Assembly: GCA_030374765.1 (NCBI GenBank) | Contig: JARGXX010000098.1 | Span: 310,001 to 374,000, forward strand | Direction: 5' to 3' | Length of the DNA: 64,000 bases | Source: Agarophyton chilense | Taxonomy: Eukaryota; Rhodophyta; Florideophyceae; Gracilariales; Gracilariaceae | Part shown: positions 55,172 to 64,000 of the stretch, piece by piece | Numbering within the stretch: position 1 is the stretch's first letter | Layout: every line of letters begins with the position of its first letter | Notes under the pieces: model-generated | Databases searched by the model: none | The model's input: only the letters and a program-made list of their open reading frames with translations | Told to the model about the DNA's origin: nothing | Translations under genes and position numbers: made by a program

Positions 55172-56898
55172 ATGAACCCATACGTCCTCAACCCACTCTC
55201 GGGGCCATCGGCCTCCGCGCCGGCGGAAAACGAAGCTCCCCAGCAATGTGGATATTTCTCCGGTTTGGATGCGGCTCCGTCAGGTACCGAACCTTCCGCC
55301 TCGGCGAGCAACCGACATCCTCAGGAGGATTTGGACATTAACGCGGTGGCGTGGAACTCCGCTCATGCGATGCCCTTGGTAGCAAACTCCAGAGGTTGGA
55401 TCTCAAACGAATCCTTTCGAAGGTGGAGTCCCCTTACCGATCCGGTGATGTATTCCCGCGCTCCGTGTTCCATCCGACAGCGGTTCGCGACGATGAGCTC
55501 ATCGACTCCTACGTGGAGGACGGCTTATTGCCGGGTGGCCTACCTTTCGAGGTTGTACGTTCTCCCGATTGGAGGGCGCGGGTAGCCATAGAGCCTCAGT
55601 ATCTATACCGCGGTCGCGGGGAGTCCCTGGACAAGGCGCGCGCAGCGATGGCGGCTCTGGCCTACCAGCTATTGGAGAGGTCACGCTTTGACCATCTGGT
55701 TCCCCCGGAGTACGGGTTCGATGTCGCCTATTACCGCACGTACGGTGAGGTCTCCTACGGGGATAACCTGGCAGCCTTTCCCGGAGCCGAGTTCCGCGGA
55801 CCGGGTTTTCCTCTCCGAGAAGATATGCTCCAATGGAGTCGTCCCATCCTTCGGGCTGAATTCAGGTACCTTCAACGGCAGTTTACCCAGTATGGGTTCG
55901 ATCGACGCGTGCGCTTCGAGCGCCGCTCGCGCTCCCGTTTCGGGATCCTTGTCCCGTATCCTCACGTGGAACTGGAGCGTATTCGTAACACGGCGAAGGT
56001 TGGGCGATTCGTGCCCCTTCCAGCTTGGTGGAGTAAGGTCGAGGTCCCCCGAGGGTGATTTGCTGAACTGCCCCCATGCATCTACTATATCGGGTCTCGT
56101 TTGATGCACGACCCGAACTCGGGATACTGGGCCCTCGTTGCAGCCGAGTGGGCAGCCCGCGTAGCGGCGCACCTCCTCTGGGATGCTCATGACCATTTCC
56201 GTATCTGGTATATTCCTCCGATGCTACGGACCATCATGCGTCAGATCGACCTTGTCCCAGCGTTGGTTTCGGCCAGCAGCGTGCAGGACCTGTATCCAAT
56301 CTTGGACGTGATCGACAACACCCAATGGGATCGAGTTCCAGTGGAAAATCAGCCCGCAGGGGAAGGATCCGCGCGAGACAAGTCTCCTGGCCGGTACGAT
56401 CCGGGCTCCGGTAACTGGGTCTATTACAATCCGTTCGTAGGGGTTCGCATCAGCGCGGCGCAAGCACGGGCGCTGATTGACTCGCCTCGACCGATGCCTG
56501 TGGGACACCCGACGGGGTTCATTTGTACCGACGATTACGAGTACGAGCCTCCCGTAGACCTGGACGATCCAGCGTTGGATAACGACATGCCAGCTCCTAG
56601 TGGAGTACTCCCTGTGGAGCCATCTGCACCCTTCCAACCAGTGGGAACGACCTCAGCTGCGGCGGCGAATGCATCCGGTGGCGGTCCATCTGCTCCCCCC
56701 GGGTGGGGTGTGAACACCCTTGCGCAGGCGCCGGTTGCCACTCCGCAAGCGGATAGTGTGCGACAAGGCCTCGTGAACGCGGGCATTCCGATTCCCCCTG
56801 GTATGACGGATGTGAGCCAGATGTTGGCTTTCGCCTCGGCGTACCATCAGGGTCAGAATCCCAACGGTGGGGCGGGTCCCTCCTCGGGCTTTCCGTAG
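55172..56898 (+). pseudogene. Antisense ORF (aORF) of element C
   Basis: Opposite to gag-pol of element C and starting about 210 bases inside the 3' LTR edge. MNPY at 55,172 matches the start of the B aORF. The frame is open upstream to 55,004, and ATG 55,043 is an alternative start. A one-base shift near 55,460 moves into the frame 55,351-56,058. After a TGA at 56,056-56,058 (Cys codon TGT in B) the same frame runs on to 56,898. Conserved blocks with B: PTAVRDDELIDSYV, GLLPGGLPFEVVRSPDW, LVPYPHVELERIR with KVGRFVPLP, GYWALVAAEW, and MRQIDLVPALV. The tail is Pro/Gly/Ala-rich and longer than in B, giving about 575 codons. No known domain. Convergent with pol across a purine tract. Confidence 0.75.
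56722..56754 (+). repeat. 33-bp direct repeat, copy 1
   Basis: It sits in the tail of the aORF and matches 58,090-58,122 in 31 of 33 bases, beginning GCGCAGGCGCCGGTTGCCAC. Confidence 0.8.
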
Positions 56899-56946
56899 CT
56901 CCGCCTTCGGGCAATTGTGGAGTCCATAGCTTGGCGACAATAGTAA

Positions 56947-57120
56947 ACTTCTGATATTTGCATAACTTCTTTTCTTCTTCCTTCCTAGGATCTTAACTTC
57001 TACTTCTTTTCTTCTTCCCTCTTAGGATCTTCTTCATCTTCTTCCCTTCATACGGTCCAATCTTCTTCTTAATCTTCTTCTCCACTTCGTGGGTCTTCTT
57101 TTCCTTTTTTTTTTCATCAT
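56947..57120 (-). other. Purine (GAA)n tract between converging pol and aORF (element C)
   Basis: The plus strand is nearly all C/T with CTTCTT repeats (the minus strand is GAA/AAG) and includes two imperfect copies of a TTTTCTTCTTCC...TAGGATCTT unit. It corresponds in position and strand to 40,203-40,290 in B. Confidence 0.7.
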
Positions 57121-57290
57121 AAACTGTCCCGATAACCGGTGCTGTGTTCCCCGGTTAACGGCGCTAGGCCGAGGGCCAGTAGACATTCCCTCTCAATACG
57201 TGTTCTTCGGGATACTCTCCTCAATTCCTCTTCAGAGGTCCAACATCTTCCTCACTTCGAGGTCCCATCCTCAACAGTTCCCGTGGTGGC

Positions 57291-57580
57291 TTACCCGACT
57301 TGGGCACGATCCAGACTTGGAGGCAAGGTTACCGAAGCGCGTCGGTGATAGGATAAAACCTTAGACCTCGGAAGGTGCTCAATGGGTTCCGCTGTATCCT
57401 CATCAGGCGAGAATCCGTACCATCGGACTTGGTAGCGGACTTCTCCCTCTGGGTGTAGATGTGACGCACGGTGCGATCGATAACGAATTCCTGCGGGTAC
57501 ACTTTTCCCTGTTCGGGCTTCTCTTCCATCTTGGAACGCTCTAGTTCCCTTGAGGGTGTCAACGTAGGGTCTAGACACAC
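57291..57580 (-). pseudogene. Detached chromodomain of element C pol
   Basis: EFVIDRTVRHIY (frame of 57,580) passes by a one-base shift to EGEVRYQVRWYGFSPDEDTAEPIEHLPRSKVLSYHRR (frame of 57,578). This chromodomain is like those of A2 and B. It lies 650 bases beyond the pol stop at 58,230, separated by the tandem-repeat region, and the second part is in the same frame as pol. It would target integration by binding histone marks, but here it is uncoupled from integrase. Confidence 0.7.
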
Positions 57581-57866
57581 CCCGGTGGGTTCTTTTCCGT
57601 GTTGCGAGCGAGTCTCAGCACTTCGTCCAAACGGCGCCGAGTGGCCGGTCGGCTACGTTGTAACTTCCGTCTACGGAGTCAAAACGGCCCAGTTTTGGAT
57701 TCTTCTTAAAGCGGAGATCTTCACGATAACAACGGTGTTCTTAGATTTTGTGACGGTTGAGAAACCGCGACACGGTAGCGTCTCCAATCTCAGGGGGGTA
57801 AGACTTCAACGTCAACCCGAGCTACGGGGACGAAGGTTGCTCTTGTGCAACGCGCCGTGCGACGAA

Positions 57867-58066
57867 GGCGGTTTGCGCGACGGTTGGTCGTCAGAGCCTT
57901 TTGATTGGCTCGGTGAGGCGGTTTGCGCGACGGTTGGTCGTCAGAGCCTTTTGATTGGCTCGGTGAGGCGGTTTGCGCGACGGTTGGTCGTCAGAGCCTT
58001 TTGATTGGCTCCGTGAGGCGGGTTGCGCGACAGTTGGTCGGCAGAGCCTTTTGATTGGCTCGGTGC
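57867..58066. repeat. 50-bp tandem repeat, four copies
   Basis: Units start GGCGGTTTGCGCGACGGTTG at 57,867, 57,917, 57,967 and 58,017. The first three are almost identical and the fourth differs at a few bases. It lies between the pol stop and the detached chromodomain of element C. Confidence 0.9.
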
Positions 58067-58089
58067 CATTCGACATGTGCCACATAAAT

Positions 58090-58122
58090 GCGCGGGCGCC
58101 GGTTGCCACTCCGCAAACGGAT
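58090..58122 (+). repeat. 33-bp direct repeat, copy 2
   Basis: Second copy of the 56,722-56,754 segment of the aORF tail, placed just beyond the 50-bp repeat array. Confidence 0.8.
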
Positions 58123-58229
58123 GTGAGGTGGAGCTTTCGACACGCGCTAGCACTCTCCTGAGCTGTCCCCGACGGGTCTCACTCATTTCTTTCCCATTCC
58201 TGAGGGTTCCAGTGTCTCCATAGGAGTTC

Positions 58230-61200
58230 CTATTCCCATTCCATAACGGAGAGCCAAATTTGGTCAACCTCGTCGTCGAGATCTTCCCCGTGCGGGTCCG
58301 ATGACACAGCTCGTTCCCGAGAAAGCGGGGTTTGAGTGTGCGACACCTCAGTGTCTCGTCCGCGGCGGCGGGTGATCGTCGGCTCTGTAGGCGTTCCGGG
58401 TGCAAAGTTCTCCACACGACTCTCCCTAGGCGGGTTTTCGTCATCTTTTCTGACGTCGTGCTCGGCTGGGTCGGCGGTGATGTCGCTACCCATACGCTGG
58501 GGTTGTGACTTCTCTGTCGCCGGCTCGGTCGGGCTCGCCGTCTCACTGTGAGAACTAGATTCCCTGTTAGGGCGACTGGCTGACGCCGAAACATCGTCCT
58601 GCGAAGGAACTAAGTCCTCCTCCCCCTCCTTAGGCGGAGAGCCAGGAGGCTTGATTACCTCCGGTGGGGGAGTAACTCTGTGAGAGTTCGTTGACTGGGC
58701 CCTTGAGGGAGCGGGCCCAGGTTCGGGAGTATCCGAAGTGTTCGGTAGGTCGGTTAAACCACGTTCCGGGTGCGGAAGTATAACGGGGCGGGTGTTCGAA
58801 TCTCCGCCTGACGGGTTAACTTCGGTTGAATCATCCCCTGTGGAGGGCGTTGGTGCCGACACCACTTCCACATTTGGGTTGGGCGCTTGGGTGATGCGGT
58901 CCCTGGAGATCCGTTCGTGGCGGTTAGCGATATCCAATACCACCGTGTCCGGGTCTACAGAAACCACACGATAGGGTCCGTCCACAATTGGCGAAAGCTT
59001 GTGCCTACGTTCCTTTTCAGGATTGTAGTATTCCTTTCGAAGGAAAACGAAGTCGTCGGGCTCCACCTGATGTAGAGGTTTGCGAACCCGATTATCAAAG
59101 TCCTTCTTGTAGGCGCGTTGAGCTTTGTCCATTTCTTTCCGGGCTATCGGCACCATCTTCGTAAGCCACTCCTTCCAGGCTTTTCGGTACAATCCCGGTG
59201 ACGGGTACGTCGACAGCGTCGGTTGAGCCTCGATGGCGACCGGCGGCGGTGTCCTCGACAGTACCAGTTCGAATGGGGATAACGATGTAACCCGATGTAC
59301 CTGGGTGTTGTATGCATACGTGATAGCGTCTGTGTACAAGTCCCAATTTTTGGGGTGATCCACAACATACGATCTCAAAGCGTTGAGTATCGTGCGGTTA
59401 AACCTCTCCACCTGGCCATTCCCCTGAGGGTGATACGTAGTAACAAATAAATTCCTTACATCAAGGATTCGACATACATCCTGAAAGAACTTTGATGCGA
59501 ATTGCCCTCCGTTGTCGGATAACAACAGCACCGGCGGTCCATATACGAACACCCAATGGGTCACGAACGCTTGCGCGACGGTAGCGGCGGTGATCCGCTT
59601 CAGCGGCACAGTTCTCGTTAGCTTAGAGAATCTGTCAGAAATGACAAGCAGATACCGATGACCTCGGGGCGTCCTGATAAACTCCCCTAGGATGTCTATG
59701 GCCACGAATTCGAGTGGAGCCCGTGCCGGGAACAGCGTCAACTTCTTAGAGTGCTTCCGAAGTTTGACGTCATTCTTGGCGCAATTGGCGCAGGCCCGTC
59801 TGACGGCGTAACAATCGAATGCCATTGCCGGCCAGTAAAAGTCCCTTCTCAACGTGAGGTACAGTTTTTTTCCCCCGGGGTGGGCGCCAACCTTCACATA
59901 GTGAGTGAGGTGTAATACCCTCTGTTGTAGGGTGTGCGGCACCACTATCCTCGGGCGAGGTCCAACGGTCCTGATTAGGTAACCCTGATCGTCGTCCTCG
60001 AAAGGTAACTGAAATCCTCCGTTGAGGCGAGCCCGAATCCGTGTACAGAATGGGTCGAGCTGTTGCTCGCGTATCATCTCCTCTGGAGAGATAGGTATAA
60101 AAGAGCCGGTCGGCGAATCCAGACTCTCGTTGACGAGTATATCGTCACAAACATCATCCGTCAGCGGTTGAGCTCCTCCCTCGAGGTCCGATATCATAAA
60201 ACATGGGATGTCATCGTCCTCGTAGGGTTCCATTTCCGCTGTGGTTCCCAAGCGGGATAGTGCATCAGCCTGAGTGTTCAGCTTCCCTTTCTTGTACAGG
60301 ATCTCAAAGTCGAATTCCGACAGTCGGAGACGCCAGCGCATAAGGCGGCCCGAGGGTTCGGAGATCTCCAGGAGCCAACGCAAGCATGCGTGGTCCGTAT
60401 GGACTTTGAAACGAGTACCCATCAGATAGGGGCGAAGTGTAGCTAAGGCCCACACAACGGCTAAACATTCTTTCTCGGAGACCGAGTAGTTCCTTTCATG
60501 GACATTCAGGGAACGTGACCAGTACCCAATAGGGTGACGTTCACCATCCTCAGAGGATTGGAACAGTGCACACCCTACTTGGTTTGCACTAGCATCGGTG
60601 TCCACTTCGTAAGGGAGCCCAGGATTGGGTAGAGCCAAGATTGGCGGTGATGTTACGGCATTCACCAGTGCCGTGAAGGCAGACGCTTCCGCGTCGCCAA
60701 AAGGTTCCAGTTCAACTGGTTGTCCCTTCGTCAGGAGCCTGTTGAGGGGGGTGGCAATATCCGCAAAGTTCGGGACGAATCGGCGATACACGTTACACAG
60801 ACCTAAGAAGGATCGCAACTCCGTTTGACTTTTCGGGTGTTTTGCTTCCTTCAAGGATTTCACTCGAACTTCATCGATTGCAAGCTGTCCGGGACGGATG
60901 ATATCACCCAGATACTTAACCGAATCGGTGAAAAACTCGCACTTCTTGAGTTTCAAGGTGATTCCCGCGTCGCGGAGTATCTTCATTACGTCCCTGACGT
61001 GTTCGAGGTGGCCATCCAGGTTGTTGGAGAAGACAATAATGTCGTCTAAATACACTAGACACGTCCTCCACTTGAAGGGAGCCAACAGAATGTCTATCGC
61101 CCGTTGAAACGTTGCGGGGGCATTTGTCAACCCAAAAGGCATCCTCCGGAATCGGAAAAGTCCTTGATGACACACGAAAGCCGTTTTGTCTCGATCTTCC

Positions 61201-62780
61201 TCCCTAATAGGGACTTGCCAGTAGCCCGAATTGGCGTCGAGGGTAGAGAAAACAGTAGCGCTCCCAAGGGAGTCGATGTATTCGTCCATCCGAGGGATCG
61301 GGTACACATCCTTAATGGTTACCTCGTTCAGGCGTCTGTAATCGATGCAGAAACGCCACGATCTATCCGGTTTCGGAACTAACACCACTGGTGAGGCCCA
61401 AGCGGACTGGGCAGGTTCAATTACGCCCGTTTTAAGCATCTTCTCCACCTGAGATTTCTCCTCTTCCCGAGCTTGCGGTCCAGCCCTGTAAGGGTGTTGG
61501 GCAATAGGCCGAGTGTTCGGTAACAAGTCGATGCGGTGTTCTGTAATCCCAATAGTTCCAAGGGAACCATCCCACATGGGGGTAAATTCACGAAGCATGT
61601 GCCTCAGCTTCTCCCGATGAGATGCGGGTACATGGTTGAGATCCCATTTCTCCAATTCCTGAACAGGATCCGTCTGGTCTGCTCCTGTGATAGGGGCCGT
61701 AACCTTCTGAGGTTTAAAGTGTTCAGCGTGTGGAGCTGCAGGCGTATGCTCACCGTCTTCCGCGATTTCGGCAGTGTCCTCCCCCTCCTTAGGGTCCGCC
61801 ACACCAAGGACCTCTGCGATAGAGATCTTTGTAGGTACGACCGCATGCGGGTGTGGAAGAACAGAACCCAGGATCTGGTGTTTGACCAAATGCTGCGTTG
61901 TCTTTCCAAAGTTGGCTACCAAAACCTTGAAAGGTTTATCCGGTTCCACGGAGACAACCCCATTCGCAAGGGCGAGTTGACGCCGCGTATACAAAGACGG
62001 GTTCGGTTGTACCACATGCACACCAATTTGCTTGGTAACAACTGTGACCCAAACCTGGGTTTCTGGCGGAATAGCCACTGACTTCGCAACCTTTACCCGT
62101 GTAGACACCGGGTCCTTCTTCACAGATTCCTGCGCGACAGGGAGAGGAACGCGTGTTCGCGCTGCTCCCTGTAAGGGTTTACGAACGATTGGGATCGTAG
62201 ACCCGTCTTCGAGTTCCACAGTTCTATTCCGAGGACGGATGGCTTCCACGAAGCGGTCGCAAAAGTCACAACCCAGTATGACTGGTGCTGCAAGTGACTT
62301 GCTTACAATAAACTCTAGCTGAACGAGATAGGAGCCTAACCTCACCATGAGGGAAATTGTACCCAGTGTCCGTAGCGGGTTGTTGTTCGCATCGGCGATA
62401 TCCAAACGTGGACCGGTACGAACTTGGACCCGGAGCAGCGGGGGTAACAATTCCACATGAATTAAGTTAGGAGCGGCTCCTGTATCCAGGACAGATATTT
62501 GACGAACCATAAACTGGTTGGACAGGCCGAAGTAGGCGAATACTTTATAATTCCGCTTGGCCATTACCATAACTCGATCCGGAATACGGAGATTACGGGA
62601 CCGTATCCACGGGCGACGGAGGACACTAAAGTATCCCGAGTTAACGTCGGTGTCAGCCGTTTTCCTTGAAAGGATAGTCACAGCTGGGGAGCGAAGCTGG
62701 AGCGCCTCGGGCGTCTTCAACTCCGGCTTAGAAGACGCCCCTCCCGCAGGGGAGACTCCCAAGTTTAGTTTTTCGAAGCG
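58230..62780 (-). CDS. Pol polyprotein of element C (protease-RT-RNase H-integrase)
   Basis: 1510 codons without a stop; residues are numbered from 62,762. Protease: LDTGAAPN (active-site D93) and APVILGCDFCD (159-169). RT about 440-620: FCIDYRRLNEV, STLDANSGYW, catalytic YLDD (571-574). RNase H about 718-840: VDTDASANQVG, HTDHACLRWLL, ADALSR. Integrase: HHCC zinc domain (about 951-994), core D1023 (VAIDILGEF), D1083 (LSDNGGQF), E1119 (GNGQVER), a normal D-35-E spacing. The tail after the C-terminal domain is Pro/Ser/Thr-rich and ends LSVMEWE without a chromodomain. No good ATG is present at the start; it is probably made as a gag-pol fusion by -1 frameshift at 62,768-62,774. Confidence 0.93.
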   Translation of the reverse strand, partial: RFEKLNLGVSPAGGASSKPELKTPEALQLRSPAVTILSRKTADTDVNSGYFSVLRRPWIRSRNLRIPDRVMVMAKRNYKVFAYFGLSNQFMVRQISVLDTGAAPNLIHVELLPPLLRVQVRTGPRLDIADANNNPLRTLGTISLMVRLGSYLVQLEFIVSKSLAAPVILGCDFCDRFVEAIRPRNRTVELEDGSTIPIVRKPLQGAARTRVPLPVAQESVKKDPVSTRVKVAKSVAIPPETQVWVTVVTKQIGVHVVQPNPSLYTRRQLALANGVVSVEPDKPFKVLVANFGKTTQHLVKHQILGSVLPHPHAVVPTKISIAEVLGVADPKEGEDTAEIAEDGEHTPAAPHAEHFKPQKVTAPITGADQTDPVQELEKWDLNHVPASHREKLRHMLREFTPMWDGSLGTIGITEHRIDLLPNTRPIAQHPYRAGPQAREEEKSQVEKMLKTGVIEPAQSAWASPVVLVPKPDRSWRFCIDYRRLNEVTIKDVYPIPRMDEYIDSLGSATVFSTLDANSGYWQVPIREEDRDKTAFVCHQGLFRFRRMPFGLTNAPATFQRAIDILLAPFKWRTCLVYLDDIIVFSNNLDGHLEHVRDVMKILRDAGITLKLKKCEFFTDSVKYLGDIIRPGQLAIDEVRVKSLKEAKHPKSQTELRSFLGLCNVYRRFVPNFADIATPLNRLLTKGQPVELEPFGDAEASAFTALVNAVTSPPILALPNPGLPYEVDTDASANQVGCALFQSSEDGERHPIGYWSRSLNVHERNYSVSEKECLAVVWALATLRPYLMGTRFKVHTDHACLRWLLEISEPSGRLMRWRLRLSEFDFEILYKKGKLNTQADALSRLGTTAEMEPYEDDDIPCFMISDLEGGAQPLTDDVCDDILVNESLDSPTGSFIPISPEEMIREQQLDPFCTRIRARLNGGFQLPFEDDDQGYLIRTVGPRPRIVVPHTLQQRVLHLTHYVKVGAHPGGKKLYLTLRRDFYWPAMAFDCYAVRRACANCAKNDVKLRKHSKKLTLFPARAPLEFVAIDILGEFIRTPRGHRYLLVISDRFSKLTRTVPLKRITAATVAQAFVTHWVFVYGPPVLLLSDNGGQFASKFFQDVCRILDVRNLFVTTYHPQGNGQVERFNRTILNALRSYVVDHPKNWDLYTDAITYAYNTQVHRVTSLSPFELVLSRTPPPVAIEAQPTLSTYPSPGLYRKAWKEWLTKMVPIARKEMDKAQRAYKKDFDNRVRKPLHQVEPDDFVFLRKEYYNPEKERRHKLSPIVDGPYRVVSVDPDTVVLDIANRHERISRDRITQAPNPNVEVVSAPTPSTGDDSTEVNPSGGDSNTRPVILPHPERGLTDLPNTSDTPEPGPAPSRAQSTNSHRVTPPPEVIKPPGSPPKEGEEDLVPSQDDVSASASRPNRESSSHSETASPTEPATEKSQPQRMGSDITADPAEHDVRKDDENPPRESRVENFAPGTPTEPTITRRRGRDTEVSHTQTPLSRERAVSSDPHGEDLDDEVDQIWLSVMEWE

Positions 62781-64000
62781 GACCCCACCGAATTCGGTGC
62801 GGCTGCCTCGAAGGGGACCGGTTGTTCCCCGTTCGCGGGTACAAGTTCTGCATCCCTGTCAGCAAGGTGAGCTCGGAGTATCCTTTGTTCCTCATAGGAC
62901 CTACTCGGGACTCCAGCTTTCTCCTCAGGGGTCAGAGCCTCGTACTGAGCGGTAATTCGTGAACCCTCCCGCAGGGGAAATGTGCAGTCTGGTGCTTTGT
63001 GACCACGGAGGTAACACAAATAGCAAATCAGCTCTGCCGGGTTCGGTTGTGGACGTGAATCCATGCGACGTGGTGCTGTATCCCTCCATCCGGGGCGAGA
63101 GAACCGAGCAGCGGTATTCGCAAAAGGTAGCGATGCGGCTGGCACCCTCCGTCCTTGGGTATAGAGTGCAGGGTCTTCATCCGTAGTCGGAGCGGATGTC
63201 GACGGCAACTCAGACGTACCCATAGATTCGGGGTTACTTCCCATGAAGTGAATGTTATCATTGACCCCCACAGGGGCAGGGCCTCCTGCGAGTGACAAAG
63301 ACGAGTTACCTCCATCGGCGAGGAGTGCACGTGTCGGCCGACTCTTTCGGTTCTGCCGGGCACGGAGAGTATCCCCCTCAGCCTGGGCGTACTGAACCAG
63401 TTCCAAGTAGGTCAGCTTGCGCTTCTCTTCCCGATGTCGGGCAACCAATGCCCTTATCGAGGGGTCCAAACCATCCACAAACATGGTGCATCTCTCGTAG
63501 GCGGGGAATAAATTCCCGCATCGGTGAAACGCTTTATTCAAGCGAGTTGAATACACCGTTTCGGTTTCCATCGGCTTCTGCCGCGTATCCCTTAATGCAA
63601 GGATTGCTTCCTGAATCGCATTTCCAGTAGCGTATGACCTCAAGAGGTACTGCACCGCTTCGGGCCAGCACGTGACTCCCCCTTCTGAGGCTCGGGATGA
63701 TCCACGGACGGAGTTGAACTGGTCTTCAGCCATCCCCTTTAAGAAATAGGGTAATGCAAGATACGCTTGCGCTTCACTCATACCGAGGATGTCAGCCTCC
63801 TGGACGAACCTCGCAAGGAAATCGAGCACCAGAATTCGGTCTGTTCCTGTGAACTCCCTCTTCTGTAGGGTGATGCTCAGCCTTTTGATGTAGTCCTTGA
63901 CCTTACCCGTTCCGCGGGATGTTCGATCTCCCGAAGGGTTATCCAACCGGTAATAGCGGTACGAGAGCAGCTTCCGATAGAGAGGATTCGTCGGCTTCAG
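62765..64000 (-). CDS. Gag of element C (partial, N-terminus outside window)
   Basis: An open frame of about 411 codons to the window edge; it continues upstream of 63,946 without a stop, so the start is not seen. A capsid-like region is at left (ILVLDFLARFVQEADI, LPYFLKGMAEDQFNSV, VQYLLRSYATGNAIQEAI). A zinc knuckle CYLCYLRGHKAPDC (C-x2-C-x4-H-x4-C) is at about 62,987-63,030, followed by a tail ending SASKN. It forms particles and binds element RNA. It overlaps the pol frame in the -1 register at its stop codon. It appears intact. Confidence 0.9.
   Translation of the reverse strand: MKPTNPLYRKLLSYRYYRLDNPSGDRTSRGTGKVKDYIKRLSITLQKREFTGTDRILVLDFLARFVQEADILGMSEAQAYLALPYFLKGMAEDQFNSVRGSSRASEGGVTCWPEAVQYLLRSYATGNAIQEAILALRDTRQKPMETETVYSTRLNKAFHRCGNLFPAYERCTMFVDGLDPSIRALVARHREEKRKLTYLELVQYAQAEGDTLRARQNRKSRPTRALLADGGNSSLSLAGGPAPVGVNDNIHFMGSNPESMGTSELPSTSAPTTDEDPALYTQGRRVPAASLPFANTAARFSRPGWRDTAPRRMDSRPQPNPAELICYLCYLRGHKAPDCTFPLREGSRITAQYEALTPEEKAGVPSRSYEEQRILRAHLADRDAELVPANGEQPVPFEAAAPNSVGSASKN
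62768..62774 (-). promoter_or_regulatory. Putative -1 ribosomal frameshift site between gag and pol
   Basis: The minus strand reads G AAA AAC directly followed by the gag stop TAA. Slipping back one base gives GAA AAA CTA AAC TTG, which is the pol frame, open on both sides. It is close to the classic A AAA AAC slippery heptamer. Downstream RNA structure was not assessed. Confidence 0.5.

Larger units (their letters stand above)
58230..64000 (-). mobile_element. Ty3/gypsy element C, 5' part outside window
   Basis: Minus-strand element with an uninterrupted 1510-codon pol and a gag that runs off the right edge. Its 3' side extends left through the detached chromodomain, purine tract, antisense ORF and polypurine tract to the LTR at 54,961 and below. 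It is closest to element B in all proteins. It is the only Ty3 copy here whose protease, RT, RNase H and integrase are all open. Confidence 0.85.

Noticed and set aside
1-64000. CRISPR arrays, bacterial operons or phage genes
   Set aside because: No regularly spaced repeats with unique spacers, no Shine-Dalgarno-led gene strings, and all recognisable genes are eukaryotic or eukaryotic transposon types.

Overview
The window looks like nuclear DNA of an intron-poor, transposon-rich eukaryote, most likely a red macroalga (Rhodophyta). This placement is an inference. It rests on uninterrupted host genes packed tail-to-tail, an HCF173-like photosynthesis-biogenesis protein with an apparent organelle-targeting leader, and a repeat-rich setting. 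There are no bacterial operons, CRISPR arrays or complete tRNA/rRNA genes.

Layout. 1-15.1 kb holds nested Ty3/gypsy elements: A1 (1-~2.1 kb, +), D (~2.7-7 kb, +) and A2 (7.4-15.1 kb, -), which is of the same family as A1. 15.1-32.3 kb is a graveyard of a Ty1/copia fragment, a 24-bp minisatellite found at two places, a Plavaka/CACTA-like transposase, a ~65-bp tandem repeat and a DIRS-like tyrosine-recombinase retrotransposon. 33,835-42,794 is Ty3/gypsy element B, with both LTRs and a 5-bp target duplication. 43.5-45.3 kb is a PIF/Harbinger element with a convergent accessory ORF. 46.2-51.8 kb is the only clear host gene island: trehalose-6-phosphate phosphatase (+), FkbM-type methyltransferase (-), HCF173-like SDR/CIA30 protein (+) and endonuclease V (-). 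52-53.4 kb carries a decayed DDE transposase. ~53.5 kb to the end is Ty3/gypsy element C, with an open 1510-codon pol and gag running off the window.

Most notable observation. Elements B, C and D each carry, between the chromodomain end of pol and the 3' LTR side, a gene-sized reading frame on the strand opposite to gag-pol. The translations of B and C are clearly homologous along their whole length, including across in-frame stops, and D is a degraded relative. The gene (called aORF here) faces inward from beside the 3' LTR, has a TATA box just outside the LTR in B, and converges on pol over a purine-rich (GAA)n-type tract present in all three. Family A lacks it. I recognise no domain in it. 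It looks like an extra antisense gene of a red-algal Ty3/gypsy lineage.

How the parts work together. gag and pol (protease-RT-RNase H-integrase-chromodomain) would form the replication machinery of each Ty3 element, probably primed by a shared tRNA (primer-binding sites start TGGTCTCCCG in A2 and B). C looks competent in gag-pol, with a likely -1 frameshift before the gag stop, but its aORF and chromodomain are broken. B is complete at its ends but has an internally deleted gag. The four host genes sit as convergent and divergent pairs with little spacing.
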